Shown here: positions 1-10,749 of the stretch, piece after piece
Numbering within the stretch: position 1 is the first letter of the stretch
Layout: every line of letters starts with the position of its first letter
Source of the DNA: Hyphomonadaceae bacterium
GTDB taxonomy: Bacteria > Pseudomonadota > Alphaproteobacteria > Caulobacterales > Maricaulaceae
DNA length: 64,000 nt
NCBI GenBank assembly: GCA_013001295.1
Contig: JABDMW010000022.1
Coordinates: 62,001 to 126,000, forward strand
Reading direction: 5' to 3'
Notes under the pieces: generated by a model
The model's database searches: none
The model's input: the letters and a program-made list of their open reading frames with translations, nothing else
What the model was told of the DNA's origin: nothing
Made by a program: the position numbers and the translations under genes

Positions 1-733
1 TGGCATTGCTGGAGCCGCCTCTATCTGCGCTGAACTTGTCGAGTGCCGATTTCTTGGCATCCCGTCCTAATATCGGACGTCCAACATCACCCGTCAGGTT
101 TTTACCATCATCAATTAACGTATTGGCCTGATTATGGTCGAACCCGGCGAGGGCGGCGATCCGCTCCGTGAAAAAAGTAAAACCGCCGGATACGATGACT
201 GTCGATGCGCCATGAGCCTTCATCGTTGCCGCCAACACATCTGCGCCGGGATTAAGTTTTATTCGCTCATCAAAACATTCTTGAAGTTTAGAAAGGGGGA
301 GGTCTTTTAACAAACCAACTCGTTCGATCAACGCTTCCTCGAAATCCAATTCTCCGCGCATGGCCCGTTCCGTAATGCTGGATACCTTGTCTTTGACGCC
401 GGCATAATCAGCCAATTCGTCGATACATTCTTGACCTATTAGCGTCGAATCCATATCACAGATCAGGAGATTTTTGCGGCGATCATGCGCGGGTTGCAAG
501 CAGAAATCAGCTTTGACGTCGAGTTGATCAAACGCTTTTTGTATGATTGAACGAGTATCTCTAACATCTTGAATATTAACGTTAAAATCTGCGCTTATGT
601 CTTGTTCCAAGACTTGAATATCGTCGATGTGCAGGTTAGGAATTGTCGCTAGCATATCGATAAAGCTGCCCATAAGCACAGAATCTCTTTTCGAAAGAAC
701 CAGCGTTAAAATGTAGATATTTTTCTCGGGCAT
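1..733 (-). CDS. serB: Phosphoserine phosphatase SerB (3' part runs off the window)
   Basis: Minus-strand reading from ATG at 733: MPEKNIYILTLVLSKRDSV... with HAD motif LLICDMDSTLIGQECIDELA and VIVSGGFTFFTERIA. No stop before position 1. Confidence 0.9.
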   Translation of the reverse strand, partial: MPEKNIYILTLVLSKRDSVLMGSFIDMLATIPNLHIDDIQVLEQDISADFNVNIQDVRDTRSIIQKAFDQLDVKADFCLQPAHDRRKNLLICDMDSTLIGQECIDELADYAGVKDKVSSITERAMRGELDFEEALIERVGLLKDLPLSKLQECFDERIKLNPGADVLAATMKAHGASTVIVSGGFTFFTERIAALAGFDHNQANTLIDDGKNLTGDVGRPILGRDAKKSALDKFSADRGGSSNA

Positions 734-748
734 AGCTAAGACACGCTT

Positions 749-1672
749 ATGATGAATCCAATTCTTTGTATTGCAGGCCCTACAGCAAGCGGCAAGAGCT
801 CTTGGGCCTTAAATCTTGCAAAAAAGTTTGATGGTGAAATCATCAATTCTGACGCATTGCAAGTGTACAAAGAATTGCAAATCCTGTCGGCACGGCCAAC
901 CGAAAATGAAATGGAGAGCATTCCGCACCATCTTTACGGTCATATTAGCGCGTCGCATCGCTATTCGACAGGGCAATGGCTTGTTGAAGCAGATGCGTTG
1001 ATTATCGATATTCTTGCGCGTGGAAAAACACCGATCCTCGTTGGCGGTACGGGCTTGTATTTTAAAGCCCTGACCGAGGGTTTGGCAAAAATACCCGAGA
1101 TTTCAAATGCCGGGAAAGCACAAGCGCAGGAAATACTCGATACAAATGGTATTTCATCGCTTCGAAATGCAGCTCAACGTCTCGACCCGGAGGCAACTGC
1201 ACGTGTTTTGGGGGATGATCCACAAAGACTATTACGCATTGTTGGCGTCGCATTGGGAACCGAAAAGCCGTTGAGTTCCTGGCAGTCTGCCACGAAGCCG
1301 GTATTGCCTTCCGCGTCCTGGCACGGAGCAGTTCTCTTACCAGACCGGGAGAAACTCTATAAAAAAATCAATGAGCGGTTTGCGGATATGGTGAAATCGG
1401 GCGGGTTAGCGGAAGCCGAACGACTGCGTGCTCTTAAACTGGATCCCATGCTTCCCGCAATGAAAGCCATCGGTGTTAGAGAACTCATTGCTCATATAAA
1501 AGGGGAGGTCGATCTGGACGAAGCAATCGAGAAAGCAGCGCGCGAAACGCGAAGATTCGCAAAACGCCAATACACATGGTTGCGCGGGCAAATGCCGGAC
1601 TGGCCAAAAGTCACGACACAACAGGACAGGCAGATGGCTGTTGCCGATCTTCTCAGAACTGGTCAACATTAA
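749..1672 (+). CDS. miaA: tRNA dimethylallyltransferase MiaA
   Basis: GPTASGKSSWALNLA P-loop, INSDALQVYKEL, PILVGGTGLYFKALTEGL, KRQYTWLRGQ. Confidence 0.95.
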   Translation: MMNPILCIAGPTASGKSSWALNLAKKFDGEIINSDALQVYKELQILSARPTENEMESIPHHLYGHISASHRYSTGQWLVEADALIIDILARGKTPILVGGTGLYFKALTEGLAKIPEISNAGKAQAQEILDTNGISSLRNAAQRLDPEATARVLGDDPQRLLRIVGVALGTEKPLSSWQSATKPVLPSASWHGAVLLPDREKLYKKINERFADMVKSGGLAEAERLRALKLDPMLPAMKAIGVRELIAHIKGEVDLDEAIEKAARETRRFAKRQYTWLRGQMPDWPKVTTQQDRQMAVADLLRTGQH

Positions 1673-1741
1673 ATATAAATTACTTTGGCAAATGTAGGAC
1701 ATCGTCTAAGGACGTTGCAAGTAGCCGGGAATTGACGCGTT

Positions 1742-2449
1742 TTGACTTCATTTTGGAATTTTTTGAAAACCCGGAGCCTTCTTTTTTGGTCGGTGGTGAT
1801 TTTTCTCATCGGTTTTTATACGCTGACGCTATCTCTGAATTTTCAAGCCACCGATGTAGCAAGTTGGTTTCAGCGGTTGTCTGAACTGCCATATGCGATC
1901 CCGGGCACCGTTCTGATTTATACCGTCGCAGCATTCGCCGGTGCGCCTCAATGGATGTTGCACGGGGGCAGTGTTCTCGCGTTTGGGCCGGTTTTCGGAT
2001 CCTTCATGGCATGGATTTCGACCTTGGTCTCTGCAAGCTTTGATTTCTGGCTTGGGCGTAGATTGGGATCGGAGAAAGTCGGCAAATTCGGCGGAGACCT
2101 TGTCCGGAAATTTATAGCGATTATCCGGCGTCATGGATTTTGGACGAGCTTGACGGTTCGCGTTGTTCCGTCCGGCCCTTTTGTCGTAATTAATATGGCG
2201 GCGGGCGTCGCCGGGATGACCTTTCTTGCCTTTTTGGCGGGAACGGCGATCGGGATTATCCCGAAGATCATTGCTGTGGCGTTTTTTGGCGGTGGCATTC
2301 AAGGCGCCGCTACCGGTAAGGGGCCAATCTTCCTCATCCTCGTAGGTGTATTTGCGTTCCTGTGGATCGGAATGATTTACCTTATGGGCGCGCGCTTGAA
2401 GCGAAAAACAGGCTTAGATACAGTTGAGACAAAAACTTCCGAAGAATAA
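1742..2449 (+). CDS. VTT/DedA-family membrane protein
   Basis: Hydrophobic multi-TM ORF with VTT-like core (FGPVFGSFMAWISTLVSASFDFWLGRRLG; RVVPSGPFVVINMAAGVAGM). TTG start in the ORF track. Confidence 0.75.
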   Translation: MTSFWNFLKTRSLLFWSVVIFLIGFYTLTLSLNFQATDVASWFQRLSELPYAIPGTVLIYTVAAFAGAPQWMLHGGSVLAFGPVFGSFMAWISTLVSASFDFWLGRRLGSEKVGKFGGDLVRKFIAIIRRHGFWTSLTVRVVPSGPFVVINMAAGVAGMTFLAFLAGTAIGIIPKIIAVAFFGGGIQGAATGKGPIFLILVGVFAFLWIGMIYLMGARLKRKTGLDTVETKTSEE

Positions 2450-2564
2450 GCGCAAAAAAACGCATTAATACACCTACATCACTTGCTTTTTAGCCGAAGC
2501 CCGCTCATTAAATGTCAAGCAATTTTTTAAATTTGTTGTGAGTCGTTATAGGCGGCGCCGAATA

Positions 2565-2609
2565 ATGGCGAAGCAGAAGAAAGCGGTGAACAACGCGCAC
2601 TTAGGATAA
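2565..2609 (+). CDS. Possible 14-aa leader peptide (MAKQKKAVNNAHLG) just upstream of mreB
   Basis: ATG at 2565, stop TAA at 2607-2609, 3 nt before the mreB ATG at 2613. Very short, so speculative. Confidence 0.25.
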   Translation: MAKQKKAVNNAHLG

Positions 2610-3653
<1,044 letters not shown>

Positions 3654-3660
3654 GCCCTTT

Positions 3661-3697
3661 GAATAAATTGATATCGGTTTACCGATTGTTCTTATTC
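3661..3697 (+). other. Nested inverted repeat between mreB and mreC
   Basis: GAATAA-n6-ATCGG-TTTA-CCGAT-n5-TTATTC; no following U-run. Confidence 0.4.
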
Positions 3698-3744
3698 AGA
3701 GGTAATATTAATTTTATTGCATCCAAACGGATTCGGATAAAACC

Positions 3745-4644
3745 ATGAGCGAACGCGGTTTCAACCGTCCTCAAAACCAACGAACCTTCAGGCGTGGTCT
3801 GGCGATCGGGCTCATTTTTGTGTGTATCCTTATGATGTTGGCGGACCGCCAACAAAAGCAAGTGTTGGAGTCCGGTCGGTTAACACCGGATGATATCAGC
3901 GCCAAAATAATGGGAACATTCGCAGCGCCGGTACGCGGTATAGAAAAACTATTCAGCACGATGGGTGATCGGGCGCGGGCATATGAAGAAAACAAAATAC
4001 TGAAAGCCGAGAACGAAAGACTGTTGGCTTTTGAGCACAAAGTTCTCGATCTGGAGACACGGATCAAAATTTTCGAAGACCTGCTCGGTATGGAGCCCGG
4101 CGAAAACGAAATTAAACGTGTTGCGGCGCGGTCTGTGAGCGAGGTAAATGGCCCATTCGTACATTCGACACTCATCAATGCCGGAACCAATAAAAACATT
4201 GCGCAGGGACATGCGGTTGCAACTGTTGACGGATTACTCGGCCATGTTGTTCGCGTCGGAAAGTCGTCAGCGCGCGTATTATTGCTCAACGATCTTAACA
4301 GCCACATTTCCGTTATGTCTCGACGCTCGCATAGCCGGGCAATCATGATTGGCACCAATGGCAAGCGGCCGCAATTGGACTATATCGCCCCCGAAGCAGA
4401 TTGGCAGGTGGGCGACAGGGTCGTTACGTCCGGCGACGGGGGCGTATTCCCATCCGGTATTGCAATTGGCGTTGTCGAAAATCTTAAAGGCAAAAACCTG
4501 GGCGTCAAATTAAACACCCAAGACACGCCGGTAGATTGGGTTTGGGTTTACTTGTTTTCTCCGACTGAAGCACCTGAGGAATCCGTCGAGGAAGAATTGG
4601 CTACAGAAGAGGCGAATGCAGGCGTGAGCGAGCAAAATCCATGA
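3745..4644 (+). CDS. mreC: Rod shape-determining protein MreC
   Basis: N-terminal TM, coiled coil, then VDGLLGHVVRVGKSSARVLLLNDLNSHISV; downstream of mreB. Confidence 0.93.
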   Translation: MSERGFNRPQNQRTFRRGLAIGLIFVCILMMLADRQQKQVLESGRLTPDDISAKIMGTFAAPVRGIEKLFSTMGDRARAYEENKILKAENERLLAFEHKVLDLETRIKIFEDLLGMEPGENEIKRVAARSVSEVNGPFVHSTLINAGTNKNIAQGHAVATVDGLLGHVVRVGKSSARVLLLNDLNSHISVMSRRSHSRAIMIGTNGKRPQLDYIAPEADWQVGDRVVTSGDGGVFPSGIAIGVVENLKGKNLGVKLNTQDTPVDWVWVYLFSPTEAPEESVEEELATEEANAGVSEQNP

Positions 4645-5168
4645 CGGATTCCGGTTCCCTCAGCCAATTGCAGACAATTTCAATCGCGCTGCAAGCACTA
4701 GCGGCGGGAATTATTCTGGTATTGTTCTCCAATATCAGCTTCCATACTTTTGGATATGGTTTTGGATTATCTTTTATTCCTATATTCGCATTGATGTACT
4801 GGCCGAAAAACGCATCACGAAGTTGGTCATTATTTTTTGTGTTTCTGATGGGTGTTTTGCAGGCCGCTATGAGTTTTACACCGTTGGGCCTCTTGGCGTT
4901 TTGTTATCTGATTTTATTCGTCGTTCTGGGCGGGGAAATGACATTCAGCAATCGTTTGGCCCCGGCTTGGGGATCGTATATCACCTGCATTTTGTTCATT
5001 GGCACATTGATGTATTTTGTCGGCAGTCTGGTCATTGGCCAATGGCCCAATCTCATTCCCATTTTCACTGATGCTGTCGCTTCAACAATCGTATTTCCCA
5101 TGTTATTCTGGCTCCGCAAGTTGATATCGGATTTTGGGCCGGAATCCGAAAGACGCGAGATCGTGTAA
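4641..5168 (+). CDS. mreD: Rod shape-determining protein MreD
   Basis: Small multi-TM protein between mreC and mrdA; overlaps mreC stop by 4 nt. Confidence 0.85.
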   Translation: MTDSGSLSQLQTISIALQALAAGIILVLFSNISFHTFGYGFGLSFIPIFALMYWPKNASRSWSLFFVFLMGVLQAAMSFTPLGLLAFCYLILFVVLGGEMTFSNRLAPAWGSYITCILFIGTLMYFVGSLVIGQWPNLIPIFTDAVASTIVFPMLFWLRKLISDFGPESERREIV

Positions 5169-7012
5169 TGGCGAAAAAAAATGACAACGACACAGTAGAT
5201 ATTGGCAGGCGATCTGCCATGCTAGCTGTTGGTGGTCTTGGCGTATTTGGTGTCCTTGCGACCCGGCTATATTATTTGCAGGTTGTAGAAGCTGAAAACT
5301 ATAAAGCTTTGTCTGATCAGAATCGGTTCAACTTCAATATTGTCATGCCCGAACGGGGGCGCATAGTTGACAGATACGGCGAACCGATTGCGACCAACAA
5401 GCAGGACTTTCGATTGGTGATCGTGCCGGAGCGGGTAAAAAACTTCGATCAAACTCTCAATCGAATATCCAAAATTCTGCCAATTGATCAAACCACACGC
5501 AAACGGATTAAAACCGATATACGGAAAAACCCGAAATTCGTCCCGGTCCTGGTGGATGAACACCTGGATTGGAGCGTTTTCTCCGCTTTGAGTATGAAGC
5601 TACCCGACATTCCCGGCGCTATTCCTTTGGCGGGGCAGGGGCGCGACTACCCACATATTGGTATTTTTTCCCATATCCTGGGTTATGTCGGCAAACCGAA
5701 TGAAGAGGCGTTGGAAAATGAACCGGACGCGCTGCTGCGTCAGCCATCCTTCAGAATGGGAAAAACCGGCGTTGAGCAATCCATGGACAAAGTCCTGCGG
5801 GGAACTGCCGGGCGTCAAAAAGTTGAAGTCAACGCGTTGGGACGGACCGTGCGCGAATGGGATGATGGAAAAATTGAAGCCAAGCGCGGTGACGACGTTT
5901 GGCTGACAATAGATACCGAGATGCAGGCGTTCACCGCCGAGCAATTTGGAGAAGAAAGCGGTGGTGCCGTCATCATTGATGTCATGACCGGCGAACTCCG
6001 CACGCTCTTATCCATGCCCACATTTGATAATAATTTGTGGGTGTCGGGCCTGACATCGGCGGAAATGAAACGGTTAAACTCTGATCCGAAACGCCCACAA
6101 TACAATAAAGTCATCGGCGGTGGATATCCGCCCGCGTCGACATTTAAAATGGCCGTTATGTTGGCCGCACTGGAACATAAAATTGTTAAGCCAACGGACA
6201 AGGTGTTTTGTACAGGAAAAACCCGTCTTGGTAACAGGACATTCCATTGCTGGAAGCGGCGCGGACACGGACTCATGGACATGCATGATGCGCTTCAAAA
6301 TTCATGCGACACCTATTTTTATGAAATTATCCAACGACTCGGTATGGATAAGGTCAGACCAATCGCGGAAGCGCTCGGCCTGGGTCAAACATTTGACATC
6401 GGTATCGGGGGACAAATCTCAGGCGTCGTTCCTGACGCAGAATGGAAAAGCCGGAAACTGGGTCAGGCGTGGCGGATGGGCGATTCGCTCAATGCTGCTA
6501 TCGGCCAAGGTTTTGTCTTGGCGACACCGTTACAGCTGGCGGTTATGACCGCTCGATTGGCCAATGTAAATCAGGCTGTGATGCCTAAGTTGATCGTCGA
6601 TGGCAAAAGCAATGATTTTGCCGAGCTCGGTATCAATCCAGATCATATTCGATTTGTTCAAGAGGCTATGTATTCCGTCTGCGAGCGTCCTGGGGGTACC
6701 GCATATCGATACAATGGACTCGGGATCGCCGGCGTGAAACTCGCGGGTAAAACAGGAACCGGGCAGGTTCGCGGGATATCCAAGGAAGAGCGACTATCCG
6801 GTGTTTTGAAAAATCAGAAATTGCCCTGGAAGCTTCGGGACCATTCAGTGTTTGTCGGGTTTGCACCTTATGAAAACCCAAGGTTTGCATCTGCGGTAAT
6901 CGTTGAGCATGGCGGGTCTGGCGCGAAACTGGCCGCAAATATAACACGGGCAATTCTGGGCAAAGCGTTGACCAAAGACGGTGTTTTACCCCGCGATCAA
7001 ATTCGGAATTGA
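5168..7012 (+). CDS. mrdA: Penicillin-binding protein 2 (MrdA)
   Basis: Transpeptidase motif PPASTFKMAV, KTGTGQ, RGRIVDRYGEPIATN; shape-gene context. Confidence 0.95.
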   Translation: MAKKNDNDTVDIGRRSAMLAVGGLGVFGVLATRLYYLQVVEAENYKALSDQNRFNFNIVMPERGRIVDRYGEPIATNKQDFRLVIVPERVKNFDQTLNRISKILPIDQTTRKRIKTDIRKNPKFVPVLVDEHLDWSVFSALSMKLPDIPGAIPLAGQGRDYPHIGIFSHILGYVGKPNEEALENEPDALLRQPSFRMGKTGVEQSMDKVLRGTAGRQKVEVNALGRTVREWDDGKIEAKRGDDVWLTIDTEMQAFTAEQFGEESGGAVIIDVMTGELRTLLSMPTFDNNLWVSGLTSAEMKRLNSDPKRPQYNKVIGGGYPPASTFKMAVMLAALEHKIVKPTDKVFCTGKTRLGNRTFHCWKRRGHGLMDMHDALQNSCDTYFYEIIQRLGMDKVRPIAEALGLGQTFDIGIGGQISGVVPDAEWKSRKLGQAWRMGDSLNAAIGQGFVLATPLQLAVMTARLANVNQAVMPKLIVDGKSNDFAELGINPDHIRFVQEAMYSVCERPGGTAYRYNGLGIAGVKLAGKTGTGQVRGISKEERLSGVLKNQKLPWKLRDHSVFVGFAPYENPRFASAVIVEHGGSGAKLAANITRAILGKALTKDGVLPRDQIRN

Positions 7013-7016
7013 TAAA

Positions 7017-8156
7017 ATGGCGGTCGCGACACCTTCAAATTCCATACAGGGCAAATTGTTCGAGCTGAACTGGTTGTTGCCCATGTTAATTTTTCTGGTC
7101 GGATGTATCGGTGTAATCGTCATTTATTCTGCGACAGGCGGTGTTTGGGATCTCGGCGCCAGCCGGCATTTACTCAGATTGTTCGTTGGCATGGGCTTCT
7201 TGCTCGTTGTTGCGATGACAAATATCAGGGTTTGGATGGCACTGGCATATCCGGCCTACCTTATTGCCCTGGCTTTGCTCATCGGCGTCGAGTTTTTTGG
7301 CGTTTCTGTAAACGGGTCGCAGCGCTGGATCGATCTTGGCATAACGCGCATGCAACCGTCGGAATTCATGAAAATGGCTATGGTTCTGGCATTGGCGCGA
7401 TTTTATCATGATTTGCCGCAATGGCGCGTATCAAAACCCGTTGGGATAATCGTCGCAGCGGGGATTATCTTCATTCCTGTCATTTTGATCATAAATCAAC
7501 CTGACCTCGGGACGTCTCTGCTATTGATGGCGACAGGCATTGTAATTATTTTTCTGGCCGGAATCAATTGGCGCATCATTTTGACGGCCTGTATTGCAGC
7601 AGCAATCGCGATTCCCTTGTTCTTTATGTATGGACTCAAAGAATATCAACGATCTCGTGTCCTTACATTCCTGGACCCGGAGCGCGATCCCACAGGAGCC
7701 AGCTACCACATTATTCAATCAAAAATCGCGCTGGGAAGTGGCGGCGTTAATGGCAAAGGCTTTTTACAAGGTTCGCAAGCGTCCCTTAATTACGTACCGG
7801 AAAATAGAACTGATTTCGTTTTCACAGTAATTGGCGAAGAATTTGGTTTGATCGGTGGGTTGGGGACGATGAGCCTTTATATCCTGATTATCGCCGTATG
7901 TTTCTGGTTGGCCAACCAATGTCGAACTCTGTTCCCACGCATGTTGATATTGGGTCTGACGACGACATTTACGCTTTATATTTTCATCAATCTTGCCATG
8001 GTTATGGGCTTAGCACCGGTTGTCGGCGTGCCATTGCCACTCATCTCCTATGGCGGAACCGTCATGTTTACCGTCATGGCCGGATTTGGCATGATCTTGT
8101 CCGCGCACTTACATCGGGAAACCAAACTGCCACGCGGATCAGGATTGCTGCTATAA
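7017..8156 (+). CDS. rodA: Rod shape-determining protein RodA (SEDS family)
   Basis: SEDS motifs NGSQRWIDLG, QPDLGTSLLL, PVVGVPLPLISYGG. ORF track opens at 6981; ATG at 7017 follows the mrdA stop. Confidence 0.93.
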   Translation: MAVATPSNSIQGKLFELNWLLPMLIFLVGCIGVIVIYSATGGVWDLGASRHLLRLFVGMGFLLVVAMTNIRVWMALAYPAYLIALALLIGVEFFGVSVNGSQRWIDLGITRMQPSEFMKMAMVLALARFYHDLPQWRVSKPVGIIVAAGIIFIPVILIINQPDLGTSLLLMATGIVIIFLAGINWRIILTACIAAAIAIPLFFMYGLKEYQRSRVLTFLDPERDPTGASYHIIQSKIALGSGGVNGKGFLQGSQASLNYVPENRTDFVFTVIGEEFGLIGGLGTMSLYILIIAVCFWLANQCRTLFPRMLILGLTTTFTLYIFINLAMVMGLAPVVGVPLPLISYGGTVMFTVMAGFGMILSAHLHRETKLPRGSGLLL

Positions 8157-8189
8157 ACATACGCAAACGTCCATTAATTTGACGGAGAC

Positions 8190-9248
8190 ATGACATTGGC
8201 GACAGTCGTTTTTAAATTCCTTCTGGTAATTGGATGTATTGGACTATTGACGGCTTGTACGACAGTTGATGCACACAAACAAAATGACCCGACTCAAAAA
8301 CGTTCAGGAATGAACTTTCAGTTCAGTATTGTGGGAGATCTGCCTTACAATGCTTCACAAGAATATGCTCTTTACAATATTATTTCCCCAGAAGTGCTAG
8401 ACTCCGATTTTATTATCCACGTCGGTGATTATAAGGCGGGAAGCAATCAACCCTGTACTGTAGATCTAGATCAAAAACATAAAACGTGGATGATAAAGCT
8501 TGGGATCCCTGTGTTTTATTCGCCGGGTGACAATGATTGGGCTGATTGTGACCGAGCCAGCAACGCGCCTGTTGTTCGCGAAACCAAACGATTGAAAGAG
8601 ATTCGCGCGACTTTTTTTGATCCGGTGCCGACACCGATTCCCGCGAAGTGGAACGCGACGTGGCAAGTCGGCGCACCGGAAAACTCCAGTTGGTTTGTGA
8701 ACGGAATTCGGTTTGCAACAGTACATGTGATAGGTGGCAATAATGGACGGGATACGATTGGTCCTTGCGCACCGGGTACAGTGTGTGACACCAGATCCGA
8801 CATTGCGGAACTGGTCGCTGCACGCGAAAAACAAAGTTTCGCCTGGATTAAGTCTACATTTGATAAAGCAGCTTCGGAAGATGCTGACGCGGTTGTACTG
8901 GCACTACATGCCGATATGTTCCAGGGTAAATACTTTGACATCGAGTGCATAAACGCAGCTCAAGTTGAGTGCGACGGTTTTAAAACATTGCGAGAAACCA
9001 TTATCGATAAATCTTCTGAATTCGCAAAACCTGTGCTATTGGTGCATGGTGATACCGGAGCTTACTGTTGGGACAGGACAATGGGGGGCACAAAGGCGCC
9101 GAATTTAGTCCGGCTCAATTCAGCTGGAGATTACGTTTTGATTGACGCCGTTGATGTTGTATTCGATCCTGACTCACCGAAACCTTTTCATGCAGTCGGG
9201 ACGATTTCCAACCTTTTGCCAGCCGAAACCCAGTGTTCTCGCGACTGA
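8190..9248 (+). CDS. Secreted lipoprotein with calcineurin-like metallophosphoesterase fold (putative)
   Basis: Lipobox-like LLTACTT; motif series IVGDLPY, HVGDYKAG, SPGDNDW, LALHAD, LLVHGDTG typical of metallophosphoesterases. Confidence 0.65.
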   Translation: MTLATVVFKFLLVIGCIGLLTACTTVDAHKQNDPTQKRSGMNFQFSIVGDLPYNASQEYALYNIISPEVLDSDFIIHVGDYKAGSNQPCTVDLDQKHKTWMIKLGIPVFYSPGDNDWADCDRASNAPVVRETKRLKEIRATFFDPVPTPIPAKWNATWQVGAPENSSWFVNGIRFATVHVIGGNNGRDTIGPCAPGTVCDTRSDIAELVAAREKQSFAWIKSTFDKAASEDADAVVLALHADMFQGKYFDIECINAAQVECDGFKTLRETIIDKSSEFAKPVLLVHGDTGAYCWDRTMGGTKAPNLVRLNSAGDYVLIDAVDVVFDPDSPKPFHAVGTISNLLPAETQCSRD

Positions 9249-9315
9249 GAAGTGGATTAAATCATCTACTTTGTAGTAGTGTATTGGAAATACATGGCCG
9301 GGGTCAGGTGAGCAG

Positions 9316-10533
9316 ATGAAAAACTTCATAAAATTTATAATATTGCTGGCATTGAATGCGTGCGCACATGAGGCCGGCGAACTCAGTTCGTCAAGCTCAG
9401 ACCCGATTTCGGCACAAGAGTCTGTCAGAATCGCTACATTTAATGTGTCGATGTACCGACAGGCAAAGGCAGACCTAATTTCCGCTTTATTTGATTCAAA
9501 TGACGACCAAATCCTTGCAGTGGCAGAAATTATTAATACCGTCGACCCTGACATTCTACTCATTAATGAGTTTGACTATGATAAGCACGGAAAATCACTG
9601 AACTTATTTCAAACCAACTATCTAAAAAACCGTTTTGGTTATTCGTATGTGGCACCGTCGAATACGGGGGTTTCGTCAGGATTTGATCTCAACAATGACG
9701 GAGCGATCGTGACGGAGCCGGGCGCTTTCGGATACGCTGGCGATGCTTTTGGGTTTGGTGATTTTGAAGGGCAATACGGATTTGCAATTGTCTCTAAATT
9801 TCCGATCGACACCGACAATGTCAGGACATTCCAGAATTTCCTCTGGAAAGATATGCCCGACAATCTCATCCCAATAGAATGGTACAGTCACGAAGAACGG
9901 AATGTATTGAGGCTGAGTTCCAAAAACCATGTCGATGCTCCGATCCGGATTGGAGATAAAACCGTTCATATTATCGCTGCGCATCCGACACCGCCTACAT
10001 TTGATGGTCCAGAAGACCGGAACGGCAAAAGAAATCACGATGAAATCCGCTTGATCGCAGATTATATCACTCCGGAAATAGGTGGATATTTGGTCGACGA
10101 TAACGGCAAGGACGGTGGCCTCGCAAAACATGCGCAGTTTGTCATAATGGGGGACATGAATGCGGACCCCAATGACGGTGACAGTTATAATCACGCCATT
10201 CGCCAACTATTGAGCCATGAGCGCATCGCTAAAGTTTCACCTCAAAGTAGTGGTGCGGTTGCTGCCGCTAAGATCGCAGCGGGTGCGAATACCGAGCACA
10301 TATCCCCGCACGCCAATGATACGGCTGATTTTCGTGACATCAATGATGACGGGACCAATGCAGTCGGGAATTTGCGTTTGGATTATGTGCTACCGTCAAA
10401 TAATTTAAATGTTGTTGCGAGCGGCGTTTTTTGGCCAGCAGACGGCGAAGATGGTTATAACTTGGTTGGTCCTGGTTATCCGCCGGTAAGTTCCGATCAT
10501 CGTCTGGTTTGGATAGACGTCAAAATTGACTAA
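9316..10533 (+). CDS. Secreted endonuclease/exonuclease/phosphatase (EEP) superfamily protein
   Basis: Lipobox-like LALNACAH; RIATFNVSM, LINEFDYD, VIMGDMNADPNDGD, RLDYVLPS, SSDHRLVWIDV. Confidence 0.8.
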   Translation: MKNFIKFIILLALNACAHEAGELSSSSSDPISAQESVRIATFNVSMYRQAKADLISALFDSNDDQILAVAEIINTVDPDILLINEFDYDKHGKSLNLFQTNYLKNRFGYSYVAPSNTGVSSGFDLNNDGAIVTEPGAFGYAGDAFGFGDFEGQYGFAIVSKFPIDTDNVRTFQNFLWKDMPDNLIPIEWYSHEERNVLRLSSKNHVDAPIRIGDKTVHIIAAHPTPPTFDGPEDRNGKRNHDEIRLIADYITPEIGGYLVDDNGKDGGLAKHAQFVIMGDMNADPNDGDSYNHAIRQLLSHERIAKVSPQSSGAVAAAKIAAGANTEHISPHANDTADFRDINDDGTNAVGNLRLDYVLPSNNLNVVASGVFWPADGEDGYNLVGPGYPPVSSDHRLVWIDVKID

Positions 10534-10546
10534 CTGCATTTTTCAA

Positions 10547-10649
10547 AATCGAATCCAATCAAGGGCCGGATTCGATTGATAGAGCTGATAAATTGGGCCA
10601 ATTGGACTTCCACGTCAAATTCTGACGTGATAGTGTCCTATCGAGATAG
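10547..10649. other. Cluster of four short perfect inverted repeats in an intergenic region
   Basis: AATCGAATCC-n11-GGATTCGATT (10547-10577); AATTGG-G-CCAATT (10591-10603); CACGTCA-n5-TGACGTG (10611-10629); CTATC-GA-GATAG (10638-10649). Confidence 0.5.
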
Positions 10650-10749
10650 TAAAAAATTTAGTGTATTTTCCACCTCATTAACTTGACGAATGCGTTCGTA
10701 ATTGAGACTGTGCGCGAAATTAAAAATTAAGAACATTCAGGGGGAATAA

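Noticed and set aside
3771-4364. 197-aa minus-strand ORF opposite mreC
   Set aside because: Antisense to a confident mreC; composition typical of shadow ORFs.
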